Below, piece by piece: positions 22,079 to 33,798 of a stretch of 64,000 bases of DNA. How positions within the stretch are numbered: the first letter of the stretch is position 1; every line of letters starts with the position of its first letter. Both the position numbers and the translations under genes were made by a program. The stretch is from Chaetoderma sp. LZ-2023a (lineage: Eukaryota; Mollusca; Caudofoveata; Chaetodermatida; Chaetodermatidae): the NCBI GenBank assembly GCA_034401795.1, contig CM067372.1:14173070-14237069 (forward strand), given 5' to 3'. The notes under the pieces were generated by a model. It saw only the letters and a list, made by a program, of their open reading frames with translations. It had not been told where the DNA came from and ran no database searches.

Positions 22079-22289
22079 ACATACATACCATTTTATTCTG
22101 TTCCTTCTGTTATCATTCCCAATAACTTAACCTTTTCACTGACAAATTCCTAAAAAGTATAATCCATCTCAATCCTCAAACCCTGTTACTTTTCATAATT
22201 TACCAATCCTACTGAATTATTCATTACCGATAGCCAAAATATAGGAATTTACTGCTTAAATTTTAATCCATGCTGCTTGCATATCAAAA

Positions 22290-23561
22290 AATTAATTGTT
22301 CTCTGGTGGCTAACAGCAGCAGGATGGAAAATTTACCAATCCTGCTGAGTATGTCACTATTTTGCATGACCATATACGATGAATGAAATTGTCTTCTGGA
22401 AAACATTTCAACAACACAAAACAGATAGAGAAGGCGCTATATCGCATAGAGGATGTTTTGCTGGGGTTTTAGAGATTGGTTTGTCCGAGAGTTGTTGCTG
22501 CCTAATGGAAGCATTAGCTTTCGGTCAAACTATTTTCGAAATCATCCAGCATCACATTTCACAGATTATTCCTTACATAACAAAGCAGTACATCACTATG
22601 ACTATGCAGACTTATTATTATTATTACGAGATTACAAAATCCTGCGGATTACCTTATCCACTGTATTATGTCAACGTTTGTGTTAACCTTGTATAGCTTC
22701 TCTGTCTATGTATACTAACACCTACAGACCTCACAAACATTATGTGACTATTCTGACAGGGGGCTGTTGCTGTTCATACTCTCACTAAGCCAAATTATAA
22801 CTATTTTAGCCAATATTTTCCAATGTCAATAATCCACCACCACTAGGTAACCTTAGCTGAGCTCCATCTACTATTTATGTGTGTGGAAGTCAATTTATAT
22901 ACTTGAATACTGAATTTCCAGAATCCCACTCTCAATGGAAATTATAGAGGTGAGCTGGTGAAATTTTGAAACGCCAAGGTAACTATAGAGATAGGTTGGT
23001 GAATATTTTGAAAACTGAATTACCTCGAAGCTGTTGCTACCTGAGGCAGCAACAGCTTTCAGTCAACTTAGTCTCAAGATACTCAACAGCTGGTTTATAT
23101 GAGTGCTTCTAATCTGAGACCATCCATCACGACCAGATAACTCTAGTTAAGCTCCACCTACTCTATACGTGTGTTGGAATCGATTGAAATTTCATGGATC
23201 CAGAATTTCCACAAACTCAATATAAAGTAACCATACAGGTTGGCTGGTGATTATTTTGAAAGTTAGTTTGCCTGGAATTGTTGCTGCCTAAGGCAGCAAT
23301 TGCCTTCAGTAGCCACTGCCTTCAGTCAAAATAAGTTTTGAGATATACAACAGCTTCCCTATATGAATACTCTTAATCTGAGATGTTAGGACCCACAAGT
23401 TTATCTTAAAAACATTATTTAATTCATTACTGGTTACCCTATCCACTGTATCATGTCAATGTTTTGTGATAACCTTGTATAGCTTCTCTGTCTATGTATA
23501 TTAAAACCTGCAGACCTCACAAACAATATGTGACTAATCTGACAGAGAGTTGTTGCTGTCC

Positions 23562-23650
<89 letters not shown>

Positions 23651-24900
23651 GCCAAATTATGACTATTTTAGCCAATATTTTCCAATGTCAACATTCCACC
23701 ACCATCACGTAACCCTAGCTGAGCTCCAGCTACTATTTATGTGTGCTGAAGTCAATTTATATACTTAAATACTGAATTTCCAGAATCTCAATTCCAATGG
23801 AAACTATAGAGATGAGCTGATGAAAATTGTGAAGCTTCAAGGCAACTTTAGGTAGGCTGGTGAATATTTTGAAAACTGAATTACATGGAAGCTGTTGCTG
23901 CCTAAGTCAACTTACTCTCAAGATACCCAACAGCTGGTTTATATGAGTGATTCTAATCTGAGACCATCCATCACCACCAGATAACTCTAGTTAAGCTCCG
24001 CCTACTCTATACGTGTGTTGGAATTGATTGATATTTCATGGATCCAGAATTTCCACAAACTCAATATATAAAGTAACCATACAGGTAGGCTGATGATTAT
24101 TTTGAAAGTAAGTTTGCCTGGAAGTTGTTGCTGCCTAAGGCACTCAACATCGGGACTATATTAGTGCTTTTAATCTGAGACCACCCATTACCACCAGGTA
24201 ACTCTAGCTAAGCTCTGCCTACTCATTACGTGTGTTGAAATCGATTGATATACAAGCCATAATTTTTAGAATCCCAACATCAAAGTAATATCAAAGTAAC
24301 TATAAGGTAGGCTGGTGAATATTTTTGAAAGCTGGATTGGCTGGAAGCTGATACTGCCTAATGTAGCAACTGCTTACAGTCAAAATAGGTTTTGAGATAT
24401 TCAACAGCTGACATGTGACTAATCTGACAGGGAGTTATTGCTGCCCATATTTCCTCTTAGCCAAATTATAACTATTTTAGCTAATGTTTTGCATTGACAA
24501 CACTCCATCACCACCAGGTAACCTTAGCTCAGCTCCACCTATTATTTACTCCTTTCTGTTCATGTCTATTTTACAGAGTTGTCAAAGATTATCTTTGTTT
24601 TGTGTTGATTATTCTATCCACTGCATTATATCAACATTATGCGATAGCTTGTATAGGTACTCTGTATATATCATCTCCACCAGGAAACTCTATTTGAGCT
24701 CCACCTACTATTTTGCGTGTGCTGAAATCGATTTATATATTTTGAGTCCTTAGCTTCCAGAATCCAAATTTCAAAGTAACTATCCAGGGAAGCTGCTGAA
24801 TATTCTGAAACCTGGGTTGCCTGGAAGCTGTTGCTGCTTAAGGCAGCAACAGCCTTCAGTCAGATTAGTATCTAGATATTCAACAGCTGGCCTGAAGGAG
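22290..24900. repeat. Field of diverged tandem repeats with GCTGTTGCTGCC hairpins
   Basis: A block several hundred bases long recurs imperfectly at least five times. It contains CACCACCAGGTAACTCTAG, AGCTCCACCTACT, GTGTGTTGAAATCGATT, CCAGAATCCCAA, GGCTGGTGAATATTTTGAAA, then GCTGTTGCTGCCTAAGGC with its complement AGCAACAGC, then CAGTCAAATTAG and CAACAGCTGG. The inner GCTGTTGCTgCC/GGCAGCAACAGC arms form a 12-bp hairpin, best kept near 23,033-23,059 and 24,828-24,855. The short open frames in it are not conserved between units. No coding function is visible. Confidence 0.75.
23565..23648. repeat. (CT)n microsatellite
   Basis: About 42 CT repeats. It produces spurious Ser-Leu and Arg-Glu frames on the two strands. 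Confidence 0.97.
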
Positions 24901-25064
24901 TGTCTGGCGTAAGCATTAACACCATACTTCCACCATTGCTGCCATCAAACATCAATACAGTTTACCGTGCCAAGATGAGGAAGCCACTCTGTAGTCCATT
25001 GACTACCTAGACATGTGTGTCATCTATCCTCTCTCTTCTTTCTCCAATCTTCCCCTGCCAAACC

Positions 25065-26708
25065 CTAATGCCTGCCAAGTTCCCTCGCTCAACTTATAGG
25101 AAACCAGTAAAAAAGAACCACAGAGCATTATTATGCGATTTATGTAATACCTGGATTCACTTGAAATGCTCTAAGCTCAAAATTTCTGACTACACCCATC
25201 TTGAAACCAATAACAAATCATGGTGGCGCATCAACTGCAACAAATCACTGTTCCCATTTAATCACTATGGCAATGATACACACTATAGGCTTGTAATTCT
25301 AAATCCACATTGCAAATATAACCATATGGAACACATGGACCAGCAAATTATAAACCCATTTACACTAAATACATGCAAAACAAACCTGACTGACAACAGA
25401 ACAGATCTAAACATAACACCACCATCATGTGACTATATTCTACAAAAAATACTCAATGACAATTTAATAGCATCCAAGGAACATGTCACCTTTTCACTCT
25501 TACATGCCAACATACGATCACTCCTGAAGAACATTGACAGGTTAAGCTGCCTCCTAGAACTGAGTGCACATGAATTTGGAATTATTGGAATTACTGAGAC
25601 ATGGCTAAAAGAAACTTAACCTTGTAGATATAAAAAACTACACGTTTATTGAAAAGCACAAACAAATTTAAAAGGTTGTTGGTGTAGGCATGTACATCAA
25701 CGATAATATTCAATACACTGAGTGTGAGGATCTTTCCATTCTGGACCAAAATTTTGAATCATTGTTTATAGAAATCCCAACAGAAAAAGGAAGAAATAAA
25801 ATAATAGGCACTATCTATAGTGCACCAAACAGCGACAAAAGAAAATTTATTGACCTACTAGGAGCAACCTTAGATGATATTCAAAAAGAAAACAAAACAG
25901 TCTACCTCATGGGTGATTTCAATATTGACCTGATGGAACAAAACTGCTCTCATTCACAAAGTTTTACAAATTTGCTAAATGCACATTCCTTTTATCCAAA
26001 CATAACTAAGCCGACCAGAATTACTGAGAGTTCGGCTAGAACTGTTGATAATATATTCAGTAATAATATTAGTTCCATTAACAAAACACATTCAGGAATT
26101 TTCGTAACAGACACATCAGATCACCTACCAATTTTTATCCTTGAAAATCAGTCAAACTACAGTAGACCATTCAAAAACGAAAAAATGAAGTGTGGAGAAA
26201 TGAATCAGGTCAACATAGAAAAATGTTAAAAGGCCATGTCTGAGGTAGACTGGAACGAAGTGATAGATATGGAGTCATGTGATGATGCCTACACCAAGCT
26301 CCACAACATATGCACTAACATCTTTGAGCACTGTTTCCCCATGAAAGAAAAGAAATTATTCAAGCACAACCCTACTAAACCATGGCTGACAAGATGATTG
26401 ATATCTGCCTGTCATAAAAAACAGCAACTTTATTTGACATTTATAAAATGTCAAACAAATTATAATGAGACAAAGTTAAAAAATATAGAAATAAGTTGGA
26501 CCAAATAATAATAGCATAAAAAAAGAACTATTATCAAAATAAGTTTGAGCAATCCAAAAATGATATAAATGAAACATGGAAAATTATAAAATAAGTTTTG
26601 AATAAAAACAATAGAAAGCACAACTTACCCAGTTTCTCTACAATAATAAGGTAATCATGGATAACAATGAAATTGCAAATGGTTTCAATCAATAATTTGT
26701 TAACATAG
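25065..26708 (+). pseudogene. LINE ORF part 1: PHD-like finger and AP endonuclease
   Basis: 25,065-25,619 starts with a degenerate PHD-type finger (LLCDLCNTWIHLKCSKL...WWRINCNKSLFPF, with the first Cys pair and one later Cys lost). It then enters the endonuclease with LLHANIRSLLKN and GIIGITETWLKET (catalytic Glu). After stops at 25,617-25,670 the endonuclease continues at 25,690-26,229 (YLMGDFNID with catalytic Asp/Asn; TVDNIFSN; TSDHLPIF with catalytic Asp-His). The endonuclease would nick target DNA to prime reverse transcription. The linker to RT (26,230-26,700) contains several stops and ends at the LTR insertion. Confidence 0.85.
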
Positions 26709-28197
26709 TGTAGATATCGGATTGTCTTCTGGGGGGGTCATGACCCCGGGGACATCTTATATTTGCAGTCCAAGACCCCCAGCGAAGAATATGACAAGAC
26801 CCCCAGCAAAGAATATGACTATATTTTTGAATACCAGACGAGCTAGGGAACGGATAACACAATGAGCGAAAATGTATTAGCGCGAGCTAGTGTGTGCATC
26901 AAGTCGATGCAAAACTGACACGAAAATATAGCTGATACAATAAGTGAAATTGGAATATGAAATTGGAATAGAATAGACTAAGACTTAGGGCAGTGAGCTG
27001 ATGGAATCTATCGGTGGTTGAAAGATGAAAGCTGTTGCTGCAGGCGCGGCATAACCTTTTATAGTATTCAGCAGAAGTTATGACCAATAGTTTTCTAAAT
27101 ATTCAAGCAAGAGCGTCGGTAGAATGCTACGCACAGAGTGTACGTAGCACAGACTGAATGACTCATAGAATGACGTAGTAAACATGGCGACGACCGACTT
27201 ACCATAAGGACCGTAATAAGGTGACCGAGTTTCTATATTTCTATAGAGGCGACCCACGACACCAGATACGACACCAGATGTTGGTGAATCAGATGTACCA
27301 CATGGTCACTACGTCATGGCACCCTTCTGAAATGCAGGCGTAGGCCTAATAAGCAAGGGGCTGGACGTGGGCATGATAGCGTCTGGTGCCAAGTAGATTA
27401 GAAAACCAGACGAAAAGTTGACAGAAGACGTTAGTCAGAATAAGATATTAAGAAACGATTAGCAATGATTGTCGAAGCAATGTCCATCACTGTCAAGTTT
27501 GTGGGAGGTTATCGGATAGGATTCCATCACTTAACTTGTTCGATGTTCTTTTCCTAAGAGAGAAACTCGGAGTTTGATTAGTCAGGATGACGTCACAATC
27601 AATGAGCATCGAATCAAACTCTGGAAAGAAGAACCCAAACGAACATGGTAAAGAGCTCCAAAGAAGTATAAGATATGGACTTTAACTTTAATGGTTAGTC
27701 CGGTCCGCCTCGCACCTCGTACAAGTTCTTGATGAACGTTTATTTTCAGAGAGCTAGTTGAATAGCATATCAGATCAGAGCGACTGAGAGTAATGCTATT
27801 CAGTTAGGAAAATATTGAATTAATTTCTTGGTCATTATAAGATACGAAAATCGGTCACAGTAAAAGTGACTAAATTTGTAAGTTTACTGTATAGTTAAAG
27901 ATGACAAATAAAAGCATCACCGTGTGAATTTACTACAAGGCAAGAGTTTGTGTTCTCGCTAAAGTTACTCCGACATCTACGGAAGACCACGTAGCTTACC
28001 ATTATCTTCATAGAATAGTCAGATCAGGCCCGGGTACAAACGAAATATCGTTACTTTCATCTTCCAACGAGGCGAGCGTGTACCCATCACTTTCGTCGTC
28101 GGTAAGACTGGTTGTCGCAGCAACCACACATACAGATCTTATCGAATACGTAAGCGAGTGTAGTCAGTTCGAGTTTAGGAGACACCAGAAATCTTCA
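26709..28197 (+). repeat. 5' LTR of env-bearing element
   Basis: It starts TGTAGATATCGG and ends ATCTTCA. A 14-base palindrome GGGGTCATGACCCC sits about 30 bases in. A TATA-like TATAAGA lies near 27,668 and AATAAA near 27,905, suggesting U3-R-U5 borders. A G-run near 26,731 differs by one base from the 3' LTR. Confidence 0.95.
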
Positions 28198-28198
28198 G

Positions 28199-28216
28199 TG
28201 GCGAGCCTGCCAGGAT
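28199..28216 (+). other. Primer-binding site of env-bearing element
   Basis: TGGCGAGCCTGCCAGGAT begins one base after the 5' LTR. It starts with the required TGG. It resembles sites assigned to tRNA-Arg in insect Gypsy-like elements, but the tRNA is not proven here. Confidence 0.7.
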
Positions 28217-28250
28217 TCCAGAGTAACTAAAAACAGTGAGTACATAGCGT

Positions 28251-28961
28251 ATGGCCCAAACGGACCGACCGGACGCAGTAGTATTAAAAAACCTGGGGGA
28301 CCAAGTGCAAGTGTTCCTAGCGGCGGCCAAGCTATCGGCCAGTACAACTGTAATCCAGCATCGGGAATACAGTGAGAATTCATCGGTTAAAATAACGACC
28401 GACGTGAAGTGCCCAGACCAGCCCCGACCACAGCGACCACCCATGACCTGCTCCCAGTGCGGGAGAGAAGGACACGCGGCCCAGAATTGTTTTGGGACAT
28501 TTATGAAACGGCAGACGACTCCTGCCGTAAGCACGGAATGTTTCGGATGTGGTCAGTATGGTCACTTTGTTAGAGATTGTCCGCGTGGTGCGCGTGACCA
28601 GCGCCAAGAGCAACCAACCGGACAAACAGATCGACCGCTGGTACGACGAGCGGCGAAGCGTCCACGTGAAGAAGACAATTGGGACATGGAAATCGACGCG
28701 GTAAATGACCGACAGACGGACATACGAACGATGCCACGGGAATGTTCAAGGAACAATCGAATGGACATGAACAATGCTCGACGTAACCATTACGAATATA
28801 TTGATCGTGATGGTTTTATTTTAACAAGTGAAAATACAGATGCATATGGCCGTCATTCAAACGGTAGCGGAAATGATGCATCGGATGATAGGCACAGTTA
28901 CGCCGAAGTGGTTAATGGACGAAGGAACCCGGGAAACGACGACGGAGAGAGCCGTTGGTGA
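28251..28961 (+). CDS. Gag-like protein, nucleocapsid only (236 aa)
   Basis: The frame is intact and contains two CCHC zinc knuckles of the form C-x2-C-x4-H-x4-C: CSQCGREGHAAQNC and CFGCGQYGHFVRDC (about residues 66-108). They bind the element RNA. A basic and Asn/Asp-rich tail follows. The family normally has several hundred residues of matrix/capsid before the knuckles. Here only about 65 residues precede them and show no capsid motif, and the start codon is just 53 bases past the LTR. Either an internal deletion removed the capsid, or this copy depends on capsid in trans. It overlaps the start of the pol frame by a few bases. Confidence 0.85.
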   Translation: MAQTDRPDAVVLKNLGDQVQVFLAAAKLSASTTVIQHREYSENSSVKITTDVKCPDQPRPQRPPMTCSQCGREGHAAQNCFGTFMKRQTTPAVSTECFGCGQYGHFVRDCPRGARDQRQEQPTGQTDRPLVRRAAKRPREEDNWDMEIDAVNDRQTDIRTMPRECSRNNRMDMNNARRNHYEYIDRDGFILTSENTDAYGRHSNGSGNDASDDRHSYAEVVNGRRNPGNDDGESRW

Positions 28962-30280
28962 GATCACCGACCGAGCGGTTCTTAATCCGTCTAAAAATGG
29001 ATAAAGACGGTCCATCGGATCAGGGTAAGTACCTGCATGCCTTAGTGGATACTGGTGCTAGCACATCCTTGATTCGTAAGGATATATGGCGTAGCATGTT
29101 GAATGCTAGGCCATTGAAAAGAGCAAGAACGCTCTTAGCTGTAAATGGTTCCCCGATAAAACTTTTGGGGGAAACACAAGTAAAATTCAAGAACGCCCGA
29201 CCCATCCCTAGTACGATTGTGGCCAGAATGAGGCATGAATGTTTACTTGGAGCGGATGCTTTGCACCTGGGAAATGCAAAGATTGACTATCGGGCCAAAA
29301 TTGTAGTATGGTTTGGCCAGATATATCCCTTTGAATATCCGCATAGAGAACAGACAAATTATGTCTATGCAAGCTGTAAGGAAACGACCGGATATAAAAA
29401 TATCGACAAAGTCATGGCGGACTTTGCAGATATTTTTGATACGGCTCGTCCAAACACTTTAGGATTGGTTCCCAAAGTCAAGTGTACGGTACCGACAGGG
29501 GATGCCTATCCTATTAGGCAGAAAGCGTACCATCTACCGCTAGCCAAGCAATATATAGTCAAGAATCAAGTGGCTGAAATGCTGGCAGCGGGCGTCATAA
29601 GACCGTCGTCATCCCCATGGGCGTCACCCATTACGTTGGTTCCTAAGAAGGACGGGGGGGGGGGGACGAGATTTTGTATTGAGTATAGGAAATTGAACTC
29701 CGTTTGTCGTAAGGATAGCTATCCTTTACCGAATATATCGGACATTTTTGATTCTATTGGCGGCGCTACGATCTTTTCGACTATGGACTTGAAGTCTGGC
29801 TATTGGCAGATACCAATGGAAAGCCAAGACATAGCGAAAACAGTGTTCGTTTGCAGTCAAGGTTTGTTTGAATTTGTTCGGATGCCGTTCGGTTTTGCGA
29901 ACTCAGGTGCCGTATTTCAGAGGGCAACGAATGATATTTTCCGAGAATTCATGGGAAAATGTCTGCATGTTTTTGTCGATGATATAGTCATATATTCAAG
30001 AAACCCGGCTGAACATGCACAGCATTTGCGTACAGTTATGCGTAGAATTCAAGAATATAATTTGCAAGTTAAAAAATCGAAATGCGATTTCGCCCAACCA
30101 TCAGTTGATTTGTTAGGATATCGTGTTTCAGCACAGGGAGTGGATCCTCAGGTCCAGAAGGTCAAGGTCATAAGAGAAATGTCACCACCACGCGACGTGG
30201 GTGAGGTGAGAAGTTTCCTGGGCGCTACAGGGTATTACCGCTCTTGTGTGCAAGGCTATGCCGAAATTGCTAAGCTTTGA
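28955..30280 (+). CDS. Pol part 1: protease and reverse transcriptase
   Basis: The aspartic protease shows LVDTGASTSLI (active-site DTG at about 29,048-29,056) and CLLGADALHL. The RT shows SPWASPITLVPKKDGG, RFCIEYRKLN, DSYPLPNI, STMDLKSGYWQI (first catalytic Asp), FVRMPFGFANSGAVFQR, then VFVDDIVIYS with the Asp pair at 29,978-29,983, and LLGYRVSAQG. A 13-G run at about 29,654 lies inside the KKDGG motif without breaking the frame. The frame ends in TGA at 30,278-30,280, and RNase H continues one base back in the -1 frame. I see no canonical slippery heptamer, so this is more likely an indel than programmed shifting. Confidence 0.92.
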   Translation: MVRSPTERFLIRLKMDKDGPSDQGKYLHALVDTGASTSLIRKDIWRSMLNARPLKRARTLLAVNGSPIKLLGETQVKFKNARPIPSTIVARMRHECLLGADALHLGNAKIDYRAKIVVWFGQIYPFEYPHREQTNYVYASCKETTGYKNIDKVMADFADIFDTARPNTLGLVPKVKCTVPTGDAYPIRQKAYHLPLAKQYIVKNQVAEMLAAGVIRPSSSPWASPITLVPKKDGGGGTRFCIEYRKLNSVCRKDSYPLPNISDIFDSIGGATIFSTMDLKSGYWQIPMESQDIAKTVFVCSQGLFEFVRMPFGFANSGAVFQRATNDIFREFMGKCLHVFVDDIVIYSRNPAEHAQHLRTVMRRIQEYNLQVKKSKCDFAQPSVDLLGYRVSAQGVDPQVQKVKVIREMSPPRDVGEVRSFLGATGYYRSCVQGYAEIAKL

Positions 30281-30934
30281 TAGAATTGACTAAGAAATAT
30301 AAACGTTTTGAGTGGGGTCAGGAAGAACAGCAAGCGTTTAAGAAATTACAAAACTTGCTGTGTAGTGAGACGGTTCTCACATATCCGAATTTGAATGCTC
30401 CATATAGATTGTATACTGATGCGTCTAGCTATGCGATAGGTGCGATACTGGTACAGGTAGATGACGAGGGTATTGAGCATGTGATTCAGTATGTCAGCTC
30501 TACTCTTAAGGACAGTCAGTTGAATTGGCCTGTGATAGAAAAGGAAGCTTATGCGGTAATATACGCGCTAAAGAAGCTTAGACCTTATCTATTTGGCACG
30601 CAGTTAGAGTTTGTTTGTGGGCGAAGTTAAAAACACGAAGGTGCAGCGCTGGGCGGTACTGATTGCCGAGTACGGATGTAAGATTGAATACATCCAAGGC
30701 TCGAAGAATATTCGAGCGAACATGTTGTCCAGATTACGTCGTCCGGTGGAAGTCGCGACGTTAGACACGGGCGACTTTGTAATACCAGACGTCGACGAGG
30801 GAGTGTTACCTCACGTCCATCTGGAAGCATTCGACATACCATATGACGAATTGTGTGCCGAGCAGACCAAGGAATACCCGGAGTTGTTAAAAAACACCCC
30901 GGAGGAGTATATGGTCAAGAATGGCATTTTGTAA
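30281..30934 (+). pseudogene. Pol part 2: RNase H, broken
   Basis: RNase H removes the RNA strand during reverse transcription. LYTDASSYAIGAILVQ (catalytic Asp) and KEAYAVIYALKKLRPYLFG (catalytic Glu region) are visible. Near 30,610 the frame breaks: the segment that should hold the TDHKPL motif is absent, and EVKNTKVQRWAVLIAEY resumes in another frame, so about ten codons including a catalytic Asp appear deleted. A further in-frame TAA follows NGIL at 30,932-30,934, before the integrase. Confidence 0.88.
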
Positions 30935-31986
30935 TCTTTAATTACGCCTTCAGCGTTGGACGCTGAGTACCCCAGAATTGTATTACCTACCCTGTTCCGT
31001 GAGAAAGTGCTCCGGATGGCTCATGAACGAGCTGGTCACCAAGGTCTACAGAAGACCATCGGTATGGTAAGAGATTCTTTTGTATGGACGTCTTTAAGAA
31101 AAGACGTAATTCGTATGCTTGAAACATGTACGAAGTGCCAGGTCAACCGACCTGTCACTACCCGACCCAGGTATAGTGAAATGCCCATGGCCAATTATCC
31201 GGGTCAGATAATTGGAATGGATTTGATCGGTCCATTATTAGAATTGAATAAGGGTAACGTGTATATCATGACGGTGATCGATCACTGCTCTGCTTGGGCA
31301 GAAGCATACCAGATTGCAGCGAAGACATCTCAAAATGTGGAAGAAAAGTTCTTCAACGAGTATGTCGCGCGTCATGGCGTCCCTGAGATTGTAATAACCG
31401 ACCAGGGTAGGGAATTTTGTTCCAATTCTCTGGAGGAGCGGTTTAAAGAACACGGTATCGACCATAGACGGTCTAGCCCATACCATCCGCAGACCAATGG
31501 ACGTACTGAAAGATTCAACTGCACCCTTAAAGAGTTGATCCAAAAGGGGTGAACAATGCCTCGAGGGCGTGGGAGGACGAGTTGGGTGCGGCTTTGACAG
31601 CGTACCGCAGTATTCATCATTCAACGACCAGGTATACACCATTTTATTTGACTTATGGGCGACGGGCGAGATTGCCGAAAGCCGTTCCAATCGATGCGTC
31701 GCAGGACCTTGGTGAGAGACTGACGTATCTCAACAACGCCTTGCTGCGTGCTCGTGAGGGGACAGCTAGATCTCGAGAGGTTCACCGGGAACAAATTAAT
31801 AAGCGTGCGAACGCTGGTGAGTTTAAAGTGGGGGATTCGGTGGTCGTCAAAGCTGAAGAGAGGATGAAATTTACCTCTCGCAGCGACCCCGAGTATGAGA
31901 TCTTCAAAATTAACGGACCTGTGGCCATGTCCGCCATCAAAGGTCCGGGAGAATGCGTGTGCTTAATATATGTAAGCTGCGCGTAG
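30935..31986 (+). pseudogene. Pol part 3: integrase, one internal frameshift
   Basis: The zinc-binding domain is complete (HERAGHQG ... CTKCQ, about 31,020-31,145). The DDE catalytic core is complete in one frame: GMDLIGPL, VITDQGREF, and SPYHPQTNGRTERF with the Glu near 31,505. At the A4G4 run before 31,550 the frame ends (QKG, stop), and the C-terminal part continues in another frame: AYRSIHHSTTRYTPFYLTYGRRARLP and FKVGDSVVVKAEER. Another frame change follows near 31,960. Breaks in short homopolymers could be real or sequencing errors. Confidence 0.92.
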
Positions 31987-32561
31987 TCGACTCGGAAATG
32001 TGCTGGGACGGGGTGCGACCACGCCCCATTCGTAACCCTACCAATGGGACGAAAGCTAGCCATCACCCCAGGGCGATTTTGCCCGAGCCAGAACCTATGG
32101 TCACCGACTCTGAGACGACACCCCAGGCTCGTAAGAAGCGGCCAGCTTCGGATATGGAGCCAGAGGTGCGTACAGGGGGTAAGAGGGTTGACCGGAAAAG
32201 GGTGCAACCCAGTACGAATCACAGTCGAAACCATGAGTCACCAAGTGACGTCATCGGAACTCCCAGGCCCATGGTGATTGACGCTCCAGAGGCGGCACCA
32301 GAGCTGCTCTCTGAACCAATGGAGATGCTTCCATCGCATCCTTATATGCTGCGCAAGCGCAGACATATACCAGATGACGATTCTGACAGCAAGCAACTCA
32401 GGTTAGACTTGAAGCGAAAGCAAGGGTATGGGCGGGAGAACGAATCCGGTAACAAGCGACTCCGAATTGGCGTAATAGACTCCGCCCTTTACGATGACGT
32501 GCTATACGCTGATTTCGTCAGTCGTGTAAATGCCGTTATTCAGCGGCACAACCGCCGATAG
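31953..32561 (+). CDS. Pol C-terminal extension, basic, unknown role (202 codons)
   Basis: It begins with the end of the integrase C-terminal fold (LNICKLRVV), then a long charged tail with basic clusters (QARKKRPAS, YMLRKRRHIPDDD, KQLRLDLKRKQGYG, NKRLRIG) that resemble nuclear-localisation or chromatin-tethering signals. It ends 73 bases before the env start. The integrase of many Gypsy elements has variable tails that guide target choice, but I do not recognise this one. Confidence 0.6.
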   Translation: MRVLNICKLRVVDSEMCWDGVRPRPIRNPTNGTKASHHPRAILPEPEPMVTDSETTPQARKKRPASDMEPEVRTGGKRVDRKRVQPSTNHSRNHESPSDVIGTPRPMVIDAPEAAPELLSEPMEMLPSHPYMLRKRRHIPDDDSDSKQLRLDLKRKQGYGRENESGNKRLRIGVIDSALYDDVLYADFVSRVNAVIQRHNRR

Positions 32562-32634
32562 TGTGTATTGTATCGCTATACTGTAACATCGCAAATAGCC
32601 AGTACGTAAAATATCATAACAATTAAGACTAAAT

Positions 32635-33798
32635 TTGTTCGCAGATACTAAAATGTATTCGTTTAAATTGTGTATAATGGTGTTGTGGTTTAGCATGGTA
32701 TCAAGTATATGCAAGGACTCGAGTATACACCGCCTGCCGAACGGCGTCATGATAACTAAGCCGGAGACTGTGTCAGTGATACGGGCCGAATGGACCGTGA
32801 TAGTATCCATCGACCATCCTTACCTACCCGCGGAGTTCCTGGGACGGTTGGCCCAAATGGCCAGTCTCGCCGCTAGCATGGGTACCAAAACAGCGTTTTT
32901 GAGTGGGAACGATATATACGGATTACAGCATCGAATACGGGGGGTAAGAAAGATGGCAAGCCAAACACAGCAAACCATGAGTAGTCGAAGTGGCGCTAGG
33001 CAGAAGCGAGGGTTATTTAACTTTGTGGGCGACATCGCATCATCGCTGTTCGGTACCGCTACATCTGGGGATATAGACGCCATACGAGATGTGGTAAGGA
33101 GGGCGATGACGAGGATGAACAAAGTGGTGCATTTTACCAACCAGTTGACGTCGCACGTCAAATTAGCTTTCCGAGATATTGGTATGAACGAGTTAGGCGA
33201 CAACTTGGCCAGTGCAACGGGCAACATGAGCCGAGCGCTCAGGCAGCAGGGGATTCGATTGTTGGAACTCTATGCGTTGGTACGGTTAGGACATGTTATA
33301 GACTCGGCTGAACATGTGGTCTATGACTACCAGAAGGCAGCCGCACGATTCCATAGGCAAACGGCATCCTTAGAGTTGGATCTTCTAACGGAGGAACTTT
33401 TTAGTCCCGACGATCTGACGTCCGTATCAAAACAGGTTAGTGCGGAATATAGGCTGATAAGACCGTATCAGTGGTATTACAGAAATGTAGCGGTATATCC
33501 ATTGTGGCAGGACGAATCGAAACTTCATTATGTGGCGACACTACCGTTAATTGACGGAGGACAATATATCGAATATGGACTACACTCATGGCCTGAACCG
33601 CTGGCCAAGACAGGGTATTACATGCAAGTGATGCTGGCCCGTACCAGCATTGGTCTAGATACCAAGACTGGGTGGTACTTTACTGCGTCGGCGTGTCATG
33701 GTGCCGACTCTAGGGTGTGCCAGGGACAACTACGGGTCGACAAGACCCACGTGCCCTGTATTGTGAGTGTACTGACAAATGCGACTGATAGCAACTAA
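32635..33798 (+). pseudogene. env: Envelope glycoprotein, N-terminal part (baculovirus F/errantivirus-like)
   Basis: A hydrophobic signal segment (KLCIMVLWFSMVSSI) lies near the N-terminus. RQKR at residues 122-125, ending at about 33,009, is a furin-type cleavage site. It is directly followed by GLFNFVGDIASSLFG, the fusion-peptide pattern shared by baculovirus F proteins and errantivirus Env. An amphipathic, coiled-coil-like stretch follows. The frame stops at 33,796-33,798, and the rest continues in another frame, so env is broken by one frameshift here. The type assignment is by motif; a structural search would settle it. Confidence 0.85.

Noticed and set aside
23434-23712. Arg-Glu and Ser-Leu repeat proteins
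   Set aside because: Translation of the (CT)n microsatellite.
30277-30280. Programmed -1 frameshift between RT and RNase H
   Set aside because: The overlap is only a few bases, no X-XXY-YYZ slippery heptamer is visible, and the family normally has RT and RNase H in one frame. An indel is simpler.
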